A stretch of 64,000 nt of DNA from Cyclobacteriaceae bacterium (GCA_016787755.1 JAEUUA010000005.1:62001-126000); one strand, 5' to 3'. Shown: positions 1-10,300, counted from the stretch's first letter. Numbers and translations: made by a program. The notes: generated by a model not told the origin, from the letters alone.

Positions 1-232
1 CCATCAGCAGGTGCCCCGGTTGCACCTAGTGTTACTTGCCCCGCCTTACAATGCATACCGGAAATTACAGAACTAATTTGTGGCACTGGTACTACATTAA
101 TGGTAACCTCCCTGGCTAAGGAAGTTTCGCAGCCATAAACGTACGATTTCACTTGTATTGTGTTCTTTCCCTCCCTCAATTCGCTGCGTGGGACTGTAAT
201 CTTAAACGTACTGCCATTCCCAATTCCAATCG
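1..232 (-). pseudogene. Continuation of the surface protein in another frame (Ig-like segment, partial)
   Basis: Translated on the minus strand in the frame offset from the upstream gene, positions 232 to 1 are open and give a sensible protein. It includes GNGSTFKITVP, NTIQVKSYVYGCETS and HCKAGQVTLGATGAPA. The pattern of a Cys followed by S...TINVVP...G..C..G..TLGATGAPA is typical of Ig-like repeats in large Bacteroidetes surface proteins. It joins in register to NFPTNY of the upstream reading frame if one C is added at the CC pair at 232-233. I infer it is the same gene, broken here by mutation or a consensus error. It continues off the left edge. Confidence 0.7.
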
Positions 233-3200
233 GTAATTAGTTGGAAAATTGGATGCTCCGCCAAGCCGCATAATGCCGCCAGCCCCTAAAGTAAGCGTTC
301 CTCCCACCACACTTCGGTTAGCAGTAAAAGTTTGGAGATCAAAGATACCAGCCAAGATAGTCAAGTCACCATCTATTACGATGTTACCTGAAATGGAAGA
401 AACTCCCGATGCTTTGTTGATAACTAAATTGTTGAACGTAGTAACACCAATGGATTGATCCGCGGTGCCGTTGAAGATCACCGTTCCTAATGCTGAGAGA
501 TAGGTGCCGTTGCGCACCCAATTACCGCCCACCGTTAAGGTATTGCCATTTGGGTTGAGGGTCGTGCCTGTATTTATAGTTACATTGCCCACAATGGTTG
601 TTGATGCATTTGTCCTGAAAGTTCCACCCGTTGACAAAGTGAGGTTGCCATTTATGGTTGCCGTGGTCGACATCGCAGCCACGCCTGCAGATTTATTAAA
701 AACCAGATTATTATATGTGATACCACCCGCTACAAGTTGCGCGAGTGAGCCATTATAAGTAAATGTACCTGTGCCCGCCACATAAGAGCCTCCGGTATAA
801 TTAAAGTCCCTGGCTAGGTTTATATTTCCAGAACCAGAGTAAACAATGCTGCCATTTCCAGATTGATAAAGTGAACCTGCAATGGTGAGCACACCCGTAC
901 CGAGTGTTAGCCCGATAACCCGGGTGGCGCTTCCATTGCTTAAAGATATATCTCCATTTATAATCAAATTTTGGTTTCCGATAGTAAGCGTATGCGTTGC
1001 ATCTCCCAACCAGTCTCCGCGAAGATTACCGGCTATTGTGAGAGCTCCCCCTGCTCCGATGGTTAAGGATACCGGTTGAAAACTGCCAAAGGTAACAGCC
1101 TTTGCATTGACGGATGAAGACAGAACAGGTTGATTGGTGAAGGATTCTACGCCAATTTGAATTACATCCGAAGAAGCAGGCACACTGCCTGACTTCCAAT
1201 TGCTTCCGGTTTCCCAGGCGTTGCTGGTCCCTCCTTTCCAGATGGAAAAAACATTCACGTTGGAAAACGTCCAGCGATTGTTAATATCTGATAATGAAAC
1301 CTGCTCGACATAATTACTACTCACATCGTTTCCCGATTTTCCTTGATCGACCCATGAAGACACATTTCGCCATAAGGTCATCGTAGCTTCATTATTACCA
1401 TTTAATTCAACGTCTTCATAATGCAGTCGCAAAGTGGCTGTATATGTTCCCGTATTGGCAACATTATAGTTATACACCCTGTTGACAGATCCATCTAGTG
1501 GGAACCCATCTACAGTAGCAGATTGTACATTAACTGAAATGGAGGTAACAGATCCCAAAATACTTGCAAACGTGACAGTATTAAAACTGCTTTCGAAGGC
1601 ATATGCTACACCCGTTGTAAATGCATGCGTCCGAATAATCGTGCCCAGTATCACACCGGTTCCAGTGCGTGTGTTAGTAATGGTTATTGAATTGCTTCCT
1701 GTCCTTATCTCTCCGGAAGTCATAATAAGGGTGGCTACCGATACATTATTTAACAGGGTTACACGATTACTTATCGAGGCTTTGTTAATGATTAGTGTAC
1801 TGAATGTGTTGATACCTGAAATTTCTACTTCAAGGGTACCTGTTAGCGAAACGGTTCCTCCGTTGGCATTAAAAGTTCCATTATTAATCCAATTTCTTCC
1901 TATCTGTGTGGTGCCAGTGCCTGCCGTAAAAGTTACTCCAGAACTGATGGTTATGTCATTATTAATAGTTGCCGAAGTAGTTCCTGTTTTCGTTCCGCCT
2001 CCTGATAATTTGAGATTGTTATAATTTGTATTGGTAATAGTTTGGGCACCTACCGCCTTAAAGTCGACAGTGTTTGGCACCGTGGAAGTAACATTAAACG
2101 TTCCAGCAGTAATAGTCAACGCTCCTGAAATTCCCAGTTCAGAAAATGTTCCCAACTGTAAACTGGTTCCATTCAAGGTTACATTAAAAAAATCATGTGC
2201 TCCAGAATACGTAGAGGTTGCAATAAATGTAACCGTGCCAGCGGTAGCGGTAAACTTTCCCAAACCACTAAAATCTGACCGGATGGAAATGTTATTGGTT
2301 GTGCTAACGGTGCCTCCCACACGAAGACCAAATAAAGTTATGGTACCACCGGTAATAGTCTTTGCTGTTCCCGTCATGAAAATCGTTCCCGCTGTTGCGT
2401 TTAAGGTTCCGGCCACAGCAAGGTTGCCCGTCAACGTAAAAGAACTGGTCGTACTGATCGTGCCGGTGAGGGATAAATTATCAAACGTGCTTCCCGTTCC
2501 TGTAATCGTTTTAGAAGTCCCATTCATGGTAAAAGTACCTCCTGGATTATGGACAAAAGTTCCTGCACCTGTTGTGGCAAAATTACCTGTTAGCGTAATG
2601 GACGTTGTTGAAGAAGTAGTACCGAGTCCGTTTATAGTGAGGTTATTGAAATTGAAGGACCCACTCCCTGAAATCGTGCTATTCGTACCATTCATAATTA
2701 GGGTACTTGTGTTTCCGGTAAGGGTACCGTTATTGATAAAGTTTCCAAAAAGATTGTGGGTTGCCGAACCGCCACCTCCATTCATCGTAGTATTAGCTCC
2801 AATCGTGACAGTACCATTGACACGCAGCGTGGCAGCTGCTGATGTGCCGATGGTAAAAGAAACGGAGGTTCCAGATCCGATTGTGCTGGTGAAATTATTG
2901 GCCACGGTCATTGCTGTGGTAGGCATTGTTTTAATGGCGGCACCACTGCTGCTGCTTAAAACAAGGTTGCCATAGGGTTTGCTATCGATAGTCTGGTTAG
3001 TTCCGTAAAACTCAACTGTGCTGGTAGTTCCAAAATTGCTGGTAGGGAACACTGCGGGAAAAGAGTTTGTACCCCCTATTTTAACAGTGGCTCCATTGCT
3101 GATTGTAAAACTCCCTCCGACCCCACCCGAACGAGTGAGCGTAAAAGTGGATAAATCGAAAGTACCTGCCAGCACGTTCACGGTACCCGGATTGGATTGA

Positions 3201-4003
3201 ATAGTGGTGTTGGCCACCAATGTTTTATTTAATCCCCCGCTAATGGTAAGCGATCCATAATTCAGGGGCGCAACTGCTTGATTAATTGTAGCCGAGACAT
3301 AATTGACTGTGCTACGCCTGTCGATTGATGTTGGATCTTTTGAAAAATTGGAGGCAAATGTAGCTCCTCTCACGAGTAGGATTGAATTGGCGTTCAACGA
3401 AAAAGATGCTGTCGTGAGGGTAACTAGATTGGTTGCACCACCCGGATCGAAAGTACCATTAACGTTAAATTGATCAGCTACGGAAATATTCCCAGTTAAC
3501 GAGGTTGTACTAATGGCATTAATGGTGAGTCGGTGAAACCCAGTGTTTCCTGTAATAGATTGTGTTATTCCATTAAAAATTACTACAGGGTTTGGGCTGC
3601 CGATTGTGTAGGTTCCAGAGTTTGACCAGTTGCCGGTAAGAATTAAATTTCTGTTGCCTGTATGAATAAGTGTTCCATTTGCGCCAATGGTGATGTTTCC
3701 ATTAACCGTCAGATTTCTGGTTACATCAAGAATAGACGCCTTTATCCCATTTCCCAAAAGAAGGCTTCCAATCGAAACATTACTGGATATTGTGGGCTGA
3801 AAAGTACCAGTAAAACTCGCGTCTCCGATAATTACATCAGATGTACCCGTGGGGACCCCTGCAGTCCAATTACTGGCAGTTGTCCACGCTGTATTAGTAA
3901 TCCCCCGCCAACTGGTTTGAGCTGCAGTTGGTAGCGAAAAAACCATGCTCCACACCAAAAAACAAACTATTTGAATCCTACGCTGTACCAACACGTCTAT
4001 CAT
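176..4003 (-). CDS. Secreted beta-strand-repeat surface protein (frameshifted 3' end)
   Basis: Large exported protein of unknown ligand, most likely a cell-surface or adhesin-like fibre. Residues 1-29 form a signal peptide ending TAAQ. Two similar modules of the form W-x-G...W-x(4)-NW-x-(S)G-x-VP-x(3)-DVI occur near residues 32-61 and about 922-955. Between and after them run many degenerate repeats containing 'FNNLxIN' and 'TLTGN', rich in Thr, Gly, Asn and Ser, as in Bacteroidetes beta-helix proteins. The frame ends at 176 in a short nonsense tail. Reading one frame over from about 232 continues an Ig-like sequence to the window edge, so the stop is probably caused by a one-base loss. No T9SS domain is visible because the true C-terminus lies outside the window. 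Homology to a named family is not certain. Confidence 0.8.
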   Translation of the reverse strand: MIDVLVQRRIQIVCFLVWSMVFSLPTAAQTSWRGITNTAWTTASNWTAGVPTGTSDVIIGDASFTGTFQPTISSNVSIGSLLLGNGIKASILDVTRNLTVNGNITIGANGTLIHTGNRNLILTGNWSNSGTYTIGSPNPVVIFNGITQSITGNTGFHRLTINAISTTSLTGNISVADQFNVNGTFDPGGATNLVTLTTASFSLNANSILLVRGATFASNFSKDPTSIDRRSTVNYVSATINQAVAPLNYGSLTISGGLNKTLVANTTIQSNPGTVNVLAGTFDLSTFTLTRSGGVGGSFTISNGATVKIGGTNSFPAVFPTSNFGTTSTVEFYGTNQTIDSKPYGNLVLSSSSGAAIKTMPTTAMTVANNFTSTIGSGTSVSFTIGTSAAATLRVNGTVTIGANTTMNGGGGSATHNLFGNFINNGTLTGNTSTLIMNGTNSTISGSGSFNFNNLTINGLGTTSSTTSITLTGNFATTGAGTFVHNPGGTFTMNGTSKTITGTGSTFDNLSLTGTISTTSSFTLTGNLAVAGTLNATAGTIFMTGTAKTITGGTITLFGLRVGGTVSTTNNISIRSDFSGLGKFTATAGTVTFIATSTYSGAHDFFNVTLNGTSLQLGTFSELGISGALTITAGTFNVTSTVPNTVDFKAVGAQTITNTNYNNLKLSGGGTKTGTTSATINNDITISSGVTFTAGTGTTQIGRNWINNGTFNANGGTVSLTGTLEVEISGINTFSTLIINKASISNRVTLLNNVSVATLIMTSGEIRTGSNSITITNTRTGTGVILGTIIRTHAFTTGVAYAFESSFNTVTFASILGSVTSISVNVQSATVDGFPLDGSVNRVYNYNVANTGTYTATLRLHYEDVELNGNNEATMTLWRNVSSWVDQGKSGNDVSSNYVEQVSLSDINNRWTFSNVNVFSIWKGGTSNAWETGSNWKSGSVPASSDVIQIGVESFTNQPVLSSSVNAKAVTFGSFQPVSLTIGAGGALTIAGNLRGDWLGDATHTLTIGNQNLIINGDISLSNGSATRVIGLTLGTGVLTIAGSLYQSGNGSIVYSGSGNINLARDFNYTGGSYVAGTGTFTYNGSLAQLVAGGITYNNLVFNKSAGVAAMSTTATINGNLTLSTGGTFRTNASTTIVGNVTINTGTTLNPNGNTLTVGGNWVRNGTYLSALGTVIFNGTADQSIGVTTFNNLVINKASGVSSISGNIVIDGDLTILAGIFDLQTFTANRSVVGGTLTLGAGGIMRLGGASNFPTNYRLELGMAVRLRLQSHAAN

Positions 4004-4241
4004 TCAAGTTTAAAGATATAAATAGTTATGACTAAAAAGACTTGAAGTAGTCACTCATTGGCTGCATGTATTGCTGTCATCAAGAAAGCAGAATCATGCT
4101 ATAAAAAAGGCATATTGAGTTGACGCCTTAAGTTGAATAAATAAACACCTTTTCAGCGATTCAAGTACAACAAAAATTCATAATTTTCGACAAGCATCCA
4201 ATTGAATTCCGTAGTAAAGCTATAAATAGGGTGGCTAAGTA

Positions 4242-4922
4242 TTAGTCATTCAACTTCTTTAATAGCTGTCGAATTGCGGCCAAATGTGAAAAGAAAACGA
4301 GTGGAACCACTAGGCAGGGCAACAAAACAAATGGGAAATAGGCTACGCCAATATTGGGCTGTTCAAAATCGATTTGCTGAAACGGTGTTTTGGCAGCAAG
4401 CAATGCAATGGTTACAACGTTCACCAATAATCCAAGGCATACAAAATTCCAGATTAAGAGCACACTCTTATTTATCTTCCTTATTCTAAAAACGAAATAA
4501 TAAATAATAGGTGCGCTGATACCGGATAGAATATCCCAATTACGTCCCTCAAAGGTCATAGACTCTGGAATGAGTTTGGCCAAAAAAATTAGATACAAAG
4601 TAATTTCAACGGGAATTCTTACAACATGCAACATCGTGAGCCATTCAATTTGCAGACGATCAATAAACGCTTGGCCTTTATTTACTGTGAACAGAATAAT
4701 GATTAAAATCAGCCAGGGTACTACCAGAAAAATAAATCTTGGAGGTATGGCATCCCAGTTTTGATAGAAGCCAAACAAACTAATAGCACTTTGCAAAATA
4801 GCCCAGCCCAAAAGTACACCTAGTACAACAAGTGAATTATTGGCCGCCCGGTAAAAGAACCAAACGGTGCCTGCACTTGTTAGTAGAAAAAGCAGAATGG
4901 TGAAGATTGAAACGATTTCCAT
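4242..4922 (-). CDS. Hypothetical multi-pass membrane protein
   Basis: 226-residue protein of unknown function, not recognised as a named family. About seven hydrophobic helices are visible (near residues 3-22, 31-50, 64-82, 100-118, 132-147, 155-176 and 195-215), separated by short polar loops, and the tail is basic (LLKKLND). It begins at an ATG and has no close operon partner: about 240 bases separate it from the surface-protein gene downstream, and about 60 from the membrane-anchored protein upstream. Both neighbours on the minus strand are also short membrane proteins of unknown role, so this is a run of poorly characterised genes. Confidence 0.7.
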   Translation of the reverse strand: MEIVSIFTILLFLLTSAGTVWFFYRAANNSLVVLGVLLGWAILQSAISLFGFYQNWDAIPPRFIFLVVPWLILIIILFTVNKGQAFIDRLQIEWLTMLHVVRIPVEITLYLIFLAKLIPESMTFEGRNWDILSGISAPIIYYFVFRIRKINKSVLLIWNFVCLGLLVNVVTIALLAAKTPFQQIDFEQPNIGVAYFPFVLLPCLVVPLVFFSHLAAIRQLLKKLND

Positions 4923-4984
4923 AACGAAAAAATAACAGTTGAGATTATTCCTTTCCTATGAACTGCACTTACATCGTCTTCTTT

Positions 4985-5590
4985 TCAGTTAAAAATCTTT
5001 CCTTGTACCAGCATAATAACTTGAAAGAGTTCGTCTTCGGTCATGGATGAAATATCCTTTGATAATAGGCTTTTGATTTCCGAAGATGAGGTTACAAGAT
5101 TTTTAATCTGATAATTCATTACATAATCAAAACATTTTTTAGGCGAACTAAATTTTTCAATGGCAAAACCATATTCCAACTCCTGAAGCCTTCCGGGCCA
5201 GTGAGCATTTGCTAATATTGAATTGCTCTTTATCTGAATATCATACACTAAATCACAGGTACAGTGGGGTAGATTTGTAACTTCCCTCCTTTTGAAAAGA
5301 ATGCGGCTACCATAATTCACGGCTAATTGTTCAGCCATCGATGCATTGATAATATTTGGATATAGTTGATCATACAATTGAATAAAATTATCCGGTAATG
5401 ATTCGGCTTCATTAATCTCCGAGGATAACCTAAGCATTTGTTCATGTGATAAAAACATGGACCAGCGTGAAGAAATAAGCCAATATCCGCCAGCAACTTG
5501 AAGGAAGACAAGAATTACGCTACTGACGGCAAAGTACTTCAAATATCTCAGTCCATTTTTAACGTAGCTAACTCCTTTCTTTTTTTCCAT
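4985..5590 (-). CDS. Hypothetical single-span membrane-anchored protein
   Basis: About 201 residues from the ATG at 5590; the reading frame opens five codons earlier at a TTG, which I consider less likely. A basic N-terminus (MEKKKGVSYVKNG) precedes one hydrophobic helix around residues 20-40 (SSVILVFLQVAGGYWLI), giving an N-in/C-out topology. The remainder is soluble and contains a CTC pair in 'LPHCTCDLVYDIQ', possibly a disulfide or metal site. I do not recognise the family. It lies between two other small membrane-protein genes on the same strand without overlap. Confidence 0.6.
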   Translation of the reverse strand: MEKKKGVSYVKNGLRYLKYFAVSSVILVFLQVAGGYWLISSRWSMFLSHEQMLRLSSEINEAESLPDNFIQLYDQLYPNIINASMAEQLAVNYGSRILFKRREVTNLPHCTCDLVYDIQIKSNSILANAHWPGRLQELEYGFAIEKFSSPKKCFDYVMNYQIKNLVTSSSEIKSLLSKDISSMTEDELFQVIMLVQGKIFN

Positions 5591-5799
5591 ATAAGCACCG
5601 CTCAATTTAGCAGTTCGTAAACCTTAAATTACCAACATTTTATAAAGAATCAATCATCAGGTTCTTTTATTCAAGTATGCTAACCGGGTTATAGATTGTT
5701 GAGGTTTGGAAAGATAGCTTCCCAATCTCTATAAATGACTTCCGCTTGAACCGAAGTTACTTTCATCTTATTATGCATCTTGGTATAGCTTTGTAACGG

Positions 5800-6186
5800 T
5801 TATTCTTTCCTTACAACAATCCAAATCAACACACTTGATAATAATGTAAGTGGAGTAAAGACTACTTTTTCAACCAGGGATTCGGCCAGTAAGTTTCCTA
5901 TTGTGTTAAAAGCAAAGAGACCCATGAAGATCCACAGTATTACATTCAGTGTTTTTTCTGAAATCCTGTGCTTCATATAATTACCCTTGAATAATAACAC
6001 CGCGACCAGAAAAATATTAATGGAAATAGAAGCCGCTTCGAAAGCATACATTTCATCTATTGTCTTCAGCTTACCCGCCCAAACTATAGTATGAGGAATA
6101 ACTTGAAATATGATGAGCAAATGAAAAGTGATTACTACGATAAATAATCCTAGCAGAAGTTTTAAAGCGTGTGCTTTAGTTATCAT
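5800..6186 (-). CDS. Hypothetical four-helix membrane protein
   Basis: 128-residue protein with four predicted transmembrane helices (about residues 8-30, 50-66, 80-98 and 106-125) and a short charged end (VVRKE). The start is ATG. The size and helix spacing resemble small uncharacterised DoxX-like or DUF-type membrane proteins, but no diagnostic motif is visible and I assign no function. It is followed downstream by about 194 bases without a gene, and preceded by the repeat-rich segment belonging to the REP-transposase locus. Confidence 0.6.
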   Translation of the reverse strand: MITKAHALKLLLGLFIVVITFHLLIIFQVIPHTIVWAGKLKTIDEMYAFEAASISINIFLVAVLLFKGNYMKHRISEKTLNVILWIFMGLFAFNTIGNLLAESLVEKVVFTPLTLLSSVLIWIVVRKE

Positions 6187-6274
6187 ATCATTTGCCTTAG
6201 CGGAGTATTCGCAAGATAATCTCCAATTAATTAAATTTTCATTTTTAACATTCCATTACCTTCTCCATCCCACT

Positions 6275-6409
6275 CTAAAACTCCTTCCCTTAAATCTTTT
6301 ATAAATTTAAAATCCTGTATTCCCCTTGCAATGGTTCGTGTCCCACGAACCATCCAATACTAAAACTCTTCCCTTAAATCCTTTATAAACCCAAATCTTT
6401 TATCCCCTT
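6275..6409. repeat. Imperfect 50-base direct repeat flanking a palindrome
   Basis: Two copies of a roughly 50-base sequence, at 6275-6327 and 6360-6409, share 'ctaaaactc', 'ttcccttaaatc', 'tttataaa' and a terminal 'tcccctt', with a few substitutions and one-base gaps. The second copy contains the last codons and stop of the REP transposase gene, so the first is a non-coding echo of that gene's 3' end. The palindrome at 6331-6353 lies between the two copies. Confidence 0.75.
6331..6353. repeat. REP-like perfect palindrome downstream of the transposase
   Basis: Ten bases (atggttcgtg) are followed by a 3-base loop and their exact reverse complement (cacgaaccat). The core GGTTCGTG-NNN-CACGAACC recurs with one mismatch at 6943-6961 on the other side of the transposase gene. 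This fits a cognate REP hairpin for a RAYT transposase. Confidence 0.75.
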
Positions 6410-6913
6410 CTCATAAAATCGAGAAGTAGAATACTTATAATCACAAGGATCATTTACCAATCGCCACTTATCTGTCAGTGGATTATTATGCAAATAGTCT
6501 AATTTTTGATAAGCCACTTCCTTAGTATACAAATGCACTGCTAAAGAGTCTCTTTGCCAAAATTCATATTCTTTATTAGCTGCATCAACTGAATAATTTG
6601 ACAATGCGTTGCCGCCTTCATTTATTAATATCTTTCTGAACTCATGTGCTGTAAATTTTAGAAACGAACCTTGAGCACTTTCCTTTCCATTAAGTTCTTT
6701 GGTGCGCCAAATTAAATGAATGTGATTGGGCATTATAATAAACGCGAATACATCAATCTTTCCTTTATTGCTCAAATGATCCAAAGAATCAATCACTACT
6801 TTTTTGTATTCATCAGGTTGCAACAAAAGTTGCCAATTATTGATGGTAGCGGTCCAGAAATATATCTCCCCAATCTCCATGAATGACTTTCGCTTGCTTT
6901 CAAATAGGTTCAT
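6383..6913 (-). CDS. REP-associated tyrosine transposase (RAYT, Y1/HUH family)
   Basis: 176-residue single-strand DNA transposase-like protein of the IS200/RAYT group, which nick and move REP hairpins. The Y1_Tnp signature is clear: 'FAFIIMPNHIHLIW' provides the HUH (His-hydrophobic-His) metal site around residue 62. A downstream segment with 'FWQRDS' and 'YLHNNPL' is typical of RAYTs; the catalytic Tyr is probably within the helix near 'VAYQKLDYLHNNP'. The gene stands alone without IS200 ends or a TnpB partner. GGTTCGTG-type palindromes lie on both sides, as expected for a domesticated RAYT. The start is ATG at 6913. Family assignment is confident; present activity is unknown. Confidence 0.9.
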   Translation of the reverse strand: MNLFESKRKSFMEIGEIYFWTATINNWQLLLQPDEYKKVVIDSLDHLSNKGKIDVFAFIIMPNHIHLIWRTKELNGKESAQGSFLKFTAHEFRKILINEGGNALSNYSVDAANKEYEFWQRDSLAVHLYTKEVAYQKLDYLHNNPLTDKWRLVNDPCDYKYSTSRFYEKGIKDLGL

Positions 6914-6942
6914 GGTAGTTTAGGTTGTCATAGGAACTTGGA

Positions 6943-6961
6943 GGTTCGTGAGACACGATCC
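6943..6961. repeat. REP-like imperfect palindrome upstream of the transposase
   Basis: GGTTCGTG, AGA loop, then CACGATCC: an eight-base stem with one mismatch, overlapping a GGAG tetranucleotide at 6940-6943. It matches the core of the palindrome at 6331-6353. A third half-site (cccacgaacca) occurs at 7382-7392, just beyond the 3' end of the macroglobulin gene. Confidence 0.65.
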
Positions 6962-6972
6962 TTGGCTAGAAA

Positions 6973-7344
6973 TTATAATAAACTGGGAAGAACAAAAGAA
7001 AAAATTAACCAAATCCATGGAGTTATTATAAAGATTAATCTTAAAATTATTAATGAAGTCTTGCCTTGATTTATAAGGAATGATTCAGAAGGTTTTCTTC
7101 CTTTTTTTCTTGCATAAGCAAGGCAAGGAATGTAGACGAGAAAAAATAAAATTCCAATTGAAATAGAATACAAAATTGGCTGGAAATTATTGATCCATTT
7201 CCAATAGATTGTACTAAAAATAAAAAAACCAACAATAGCATTTGCCATTGATAAGCTTATCAGAAATCCAGCTCGTTCATGTTTGAAACGATTCGATTGA
7301 ATTGTCTGATAAATACAGTAATAAATAAAATTAAATACTCTCAA
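6973..7344 (-). CDS. Hypothetical small membrane protein
   Basis: 123 residues with three or four hydrophobic segments (about residues 27-48, 54-76 and 98-121) and a basic loop 'YARKKGRKPSES'. No family is recognised. The only in-frame start near the N-terminus is TTG at 7344, because a stop lies two codons upstream and the next ATG is about residue 33. The N-terminus is therefore uncertain. It sits between the macroglobulin gene and the REP transposase on the same strand, with a REP half-site on its upstream side. Confidence 0.5.
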   Translation of the reverse strand: MRVFNFIYYCIYQTIQSNRFKHERAGFLISLSMANAIVGFFIFSTIYWKWINNFQPILYSISIGILFFLVYIPCLAYARKKGRKPSESFLINQGKTSLIILRLIFIITPWIWLIFSFVLPSLL

Positions 7345-7399
7345 TGACTAATATTGCTTTATAACTCTCGCAGTAGTTCTGCCCACGAACCACTTCTGC

Positions 7400-10300
7400 T
7401 TACTGATTCACCCTTTTCACCACATCCACCACTTTTCCTTTCTTCCGCGCATACACACTGTTGTCGTACATGGCTTCGCAGCTTACCGCTGGCAAGTAAT
7501 AACTACCGGCATAACTGGCGGTGAGAAACACTTTAAATGTTTTGCGTTGGTTCGCATTTAAATCAAAATACGTGTACACCCGGTCGTCACGAATATCCTG
7601 ATAGGTTGGTACATCACCAGTCATTTTTGCGCCATCATCGCCTGTTAACCGTAAGTTGTTAATCTCCCACCCCGATGGAAAAATCTGATTGAGTGCCAGA
7701 TTTTTATAGATGCCTCGCATGCCAGGATTAAATACGGTAACGGTTGCCACAAACTCTGTTCCTTGCTCCAACGTGATCGGATCAATCGGAACTCCTTTTG
7801 AGTCTGCATACGTAATAGTTAGTGAAAGATTCTTCTCCGCATCTTCTTCGGCTCCACGTGCAGGCACGCCTTCCGAAATAATACGAACGAACAACGCTCC
7901 TTTACTACCACTTACAATTTTTAAATTGCCTGCTTTCAAACCATCCATGGGCAATTTTACTTGTGCGAGGGTAAGGTCGGTATTAGCAGTTACTTCTTTT
8001 CCATTATAGGTGTAGGTAAATTTCAAATCACCTTTTTCACCACCGGCAAATGCGCCCACTGATTTCAAACACCACGCAAGCGTTTGTGTGCTCATCCAAT
8101 AATTAGCATTGCTCATGGACTGTGAAAGATCTTTCACAATTTCAAAACTACGCGCACGATCGCCCAACATCAAAAGTGTTTCTAGAATGATCGCTTTATC
8201 ACGCAAGTCCGAACCATACGAATAGCCTAATTCCTGATACGGTTTCACTTGTACAGGAAGTTTTTCAATCAGCTTCTTCGCGGCTTCGGGTTGTCCGGCT
8301 TTTACATAGGCAGCCGCTAACATCCACGCTGCGGTAGCATCCATGCTGCCTTGTTCGCGCAAGCGGTTCATCGCTCCTAATTCAGCATCGCCCGAAAGGG
8401 ATAAGGTATATAGGCGATACGCTTGTATAAGTTCGCTGCTGCTGTACTCCTGATTCTTGCGCCAGCTTTGTGCTTTGCTACGTTGGAATTTCTTCCAACG
8501 CTTAATCATATCGTTTGGCACGAAATATCCTTTTGTTGCCGCTTCAATTAAAAAATGTCCGGCATAGGTAGTGCCCCAACTGTCAGAGTCTTCATGACCG
8601 GGCCAATACGAAAATCCGCCATCACGATTGACAAATGTTTTCAACCGCTCTACGCCTGCTTTCACATTGCGTTGAATTACGGCTTTCTCATCCGCGGTAA
8701 GCGCTTTTACTTTATCGAGATACAATTGAGGAAACACCGAAGAAGTAGTTTGCTCAATGCATCCATACGGATATTGTAACAAATACCGCATGCGCTGCCC
8801 AAGGTTAATCGGTGGCAGACTGGAAACTTCCAACGTAGATACATTGGTGCCTGCAATTCCAATCGGAGCAACCGAAGCACTCCAGTTTTTTCCGGCATCC
8901 AACACCACATCTTGCACCTGTGTGATCGGTGGGTTTGGATTTCGGACTTCAATTTCAATTTCATCGGTTGCTGAATAATTTCCCGATGTGGCCGTTACTT
9001 TTATTTTAGCAATTCCGGTTTCTGATTTTACAAGCAATCCAAAATCAAGGGTAAGATCAGAACCATCGCCCATCGAAACCGTACGCGAACTTTCATCCGA
9101 TAAACCAACGGGACCGCTAACCTTGATTTCAACTTTTACATTCTTAATACTTTTCTCACTCGTGAAAAGTGTGATCGGCAACTTCACCATTTCTTCGGGA
9201 CCCAACACGCGCGGCAAGGTTGCCAGCACCATTAATGGCTTGCGCACAGGAGTTACCTGTTCTGTTTTACCATACGCACCTTCATACCCTGCAACGAGCA
9301 TCGTCTTTACAGAGCCAATGTATTGAGGCATGATAAAGCGATGTTCTTTACTTCCTCCATCCAACGTAATTGGTCCGAAATACATGACAACCGGTTTAAA
9401 GCGATTCGCTTTTGCATCGTCTTCCTTCGCAGCCAATTCACCATCACCACCCAACGCAAGCAAGCGTTCAATGCGACCACCAAATGAGCCCATCACCTGA
9501 TCATACAAATCCCAAGTCTTCACCCCTAATGCTTCGCGCGCATAGAAACGACTCCATGCATCGGGAGTTTTAAATCGCGTAAGATCCAACAAACCTTCAT
9601 CGACTATCGCCAACGTGTAAGTCATTTTGCGTTTCGATTGTTCGGATACTTTAATCACTACTTCTTTGCCGGGTTCCAACACCTCGGGCATGGTAATCAC
9701 CGGATTTAAATGAGTACCCGGATCTTCCACCTGAACAGGAATAATTCCATACATGCGAATGGGCAAATCGTTAGCGGTTTGTGCATGGGGTTGCAACAAC
9801 GTAACATTTACAAACACATTGGGTGTCATTTCTTTGGTGACATCGAAACTGAATTGGTTATCACCTGCATTGGTTTCGAGCCAATACGTTTGCAACACGC
9901 GACTTCCATTTTCAACACTAATCAACGCGCGACCTTTGTCGCCACCCGGAATAACCAGGTTTGCTTTTTCACCAATGTTATACATCGGCTTGTCGCTTGA
10001 GAACGAAAGCATTGTGGCGCCTTCGCCATCATTACGGGCGCGACCAGCCCAACCCGGCCAATCGATATACACCACTTTACCCGTGCTATGCCCACTTTGC
10101 GGATCATACGCTTTCACAAAAAACCGTCCCCACTCAGGATATTTTACTTTAAAGTTCCAGGTTCCTTTTCCATTTGTCGTTCTGATTTTTCCGGTAGAGA
10201 TTGGTTGCGAATAATTTCCAGACATAAAGTTTACGGAGCCTTCGGAACCATCCCACCACCAACGCCAATTGATTTTATATAACGACACCTCAATATTTCT

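Noticed and set aside
249..3200. Several plus-strand open frames (249-458, 504-758, 1482-2024, 2031-2975 and others) opposite the surface-protein gene
   Set aside because: They mirror the repetitive minus-strand gene, are rich in Val, Pro and Leu as expected from antisense of Thr/Gly/Asn repeats, and have no promoter or recognisable domain.
1..4003. Repeats that might suggest a CRISPR array or tandem satellite
   Set aside because: The repeats are protein-level and degenerate, with no constant-length spacers or cas genes nearby.
6383..6913. A complete IS200/IS605 element
   Set aside because: There is no TnpB gene and no classical IS end pair; the palindromes and domain point to a single-gene RAYT.
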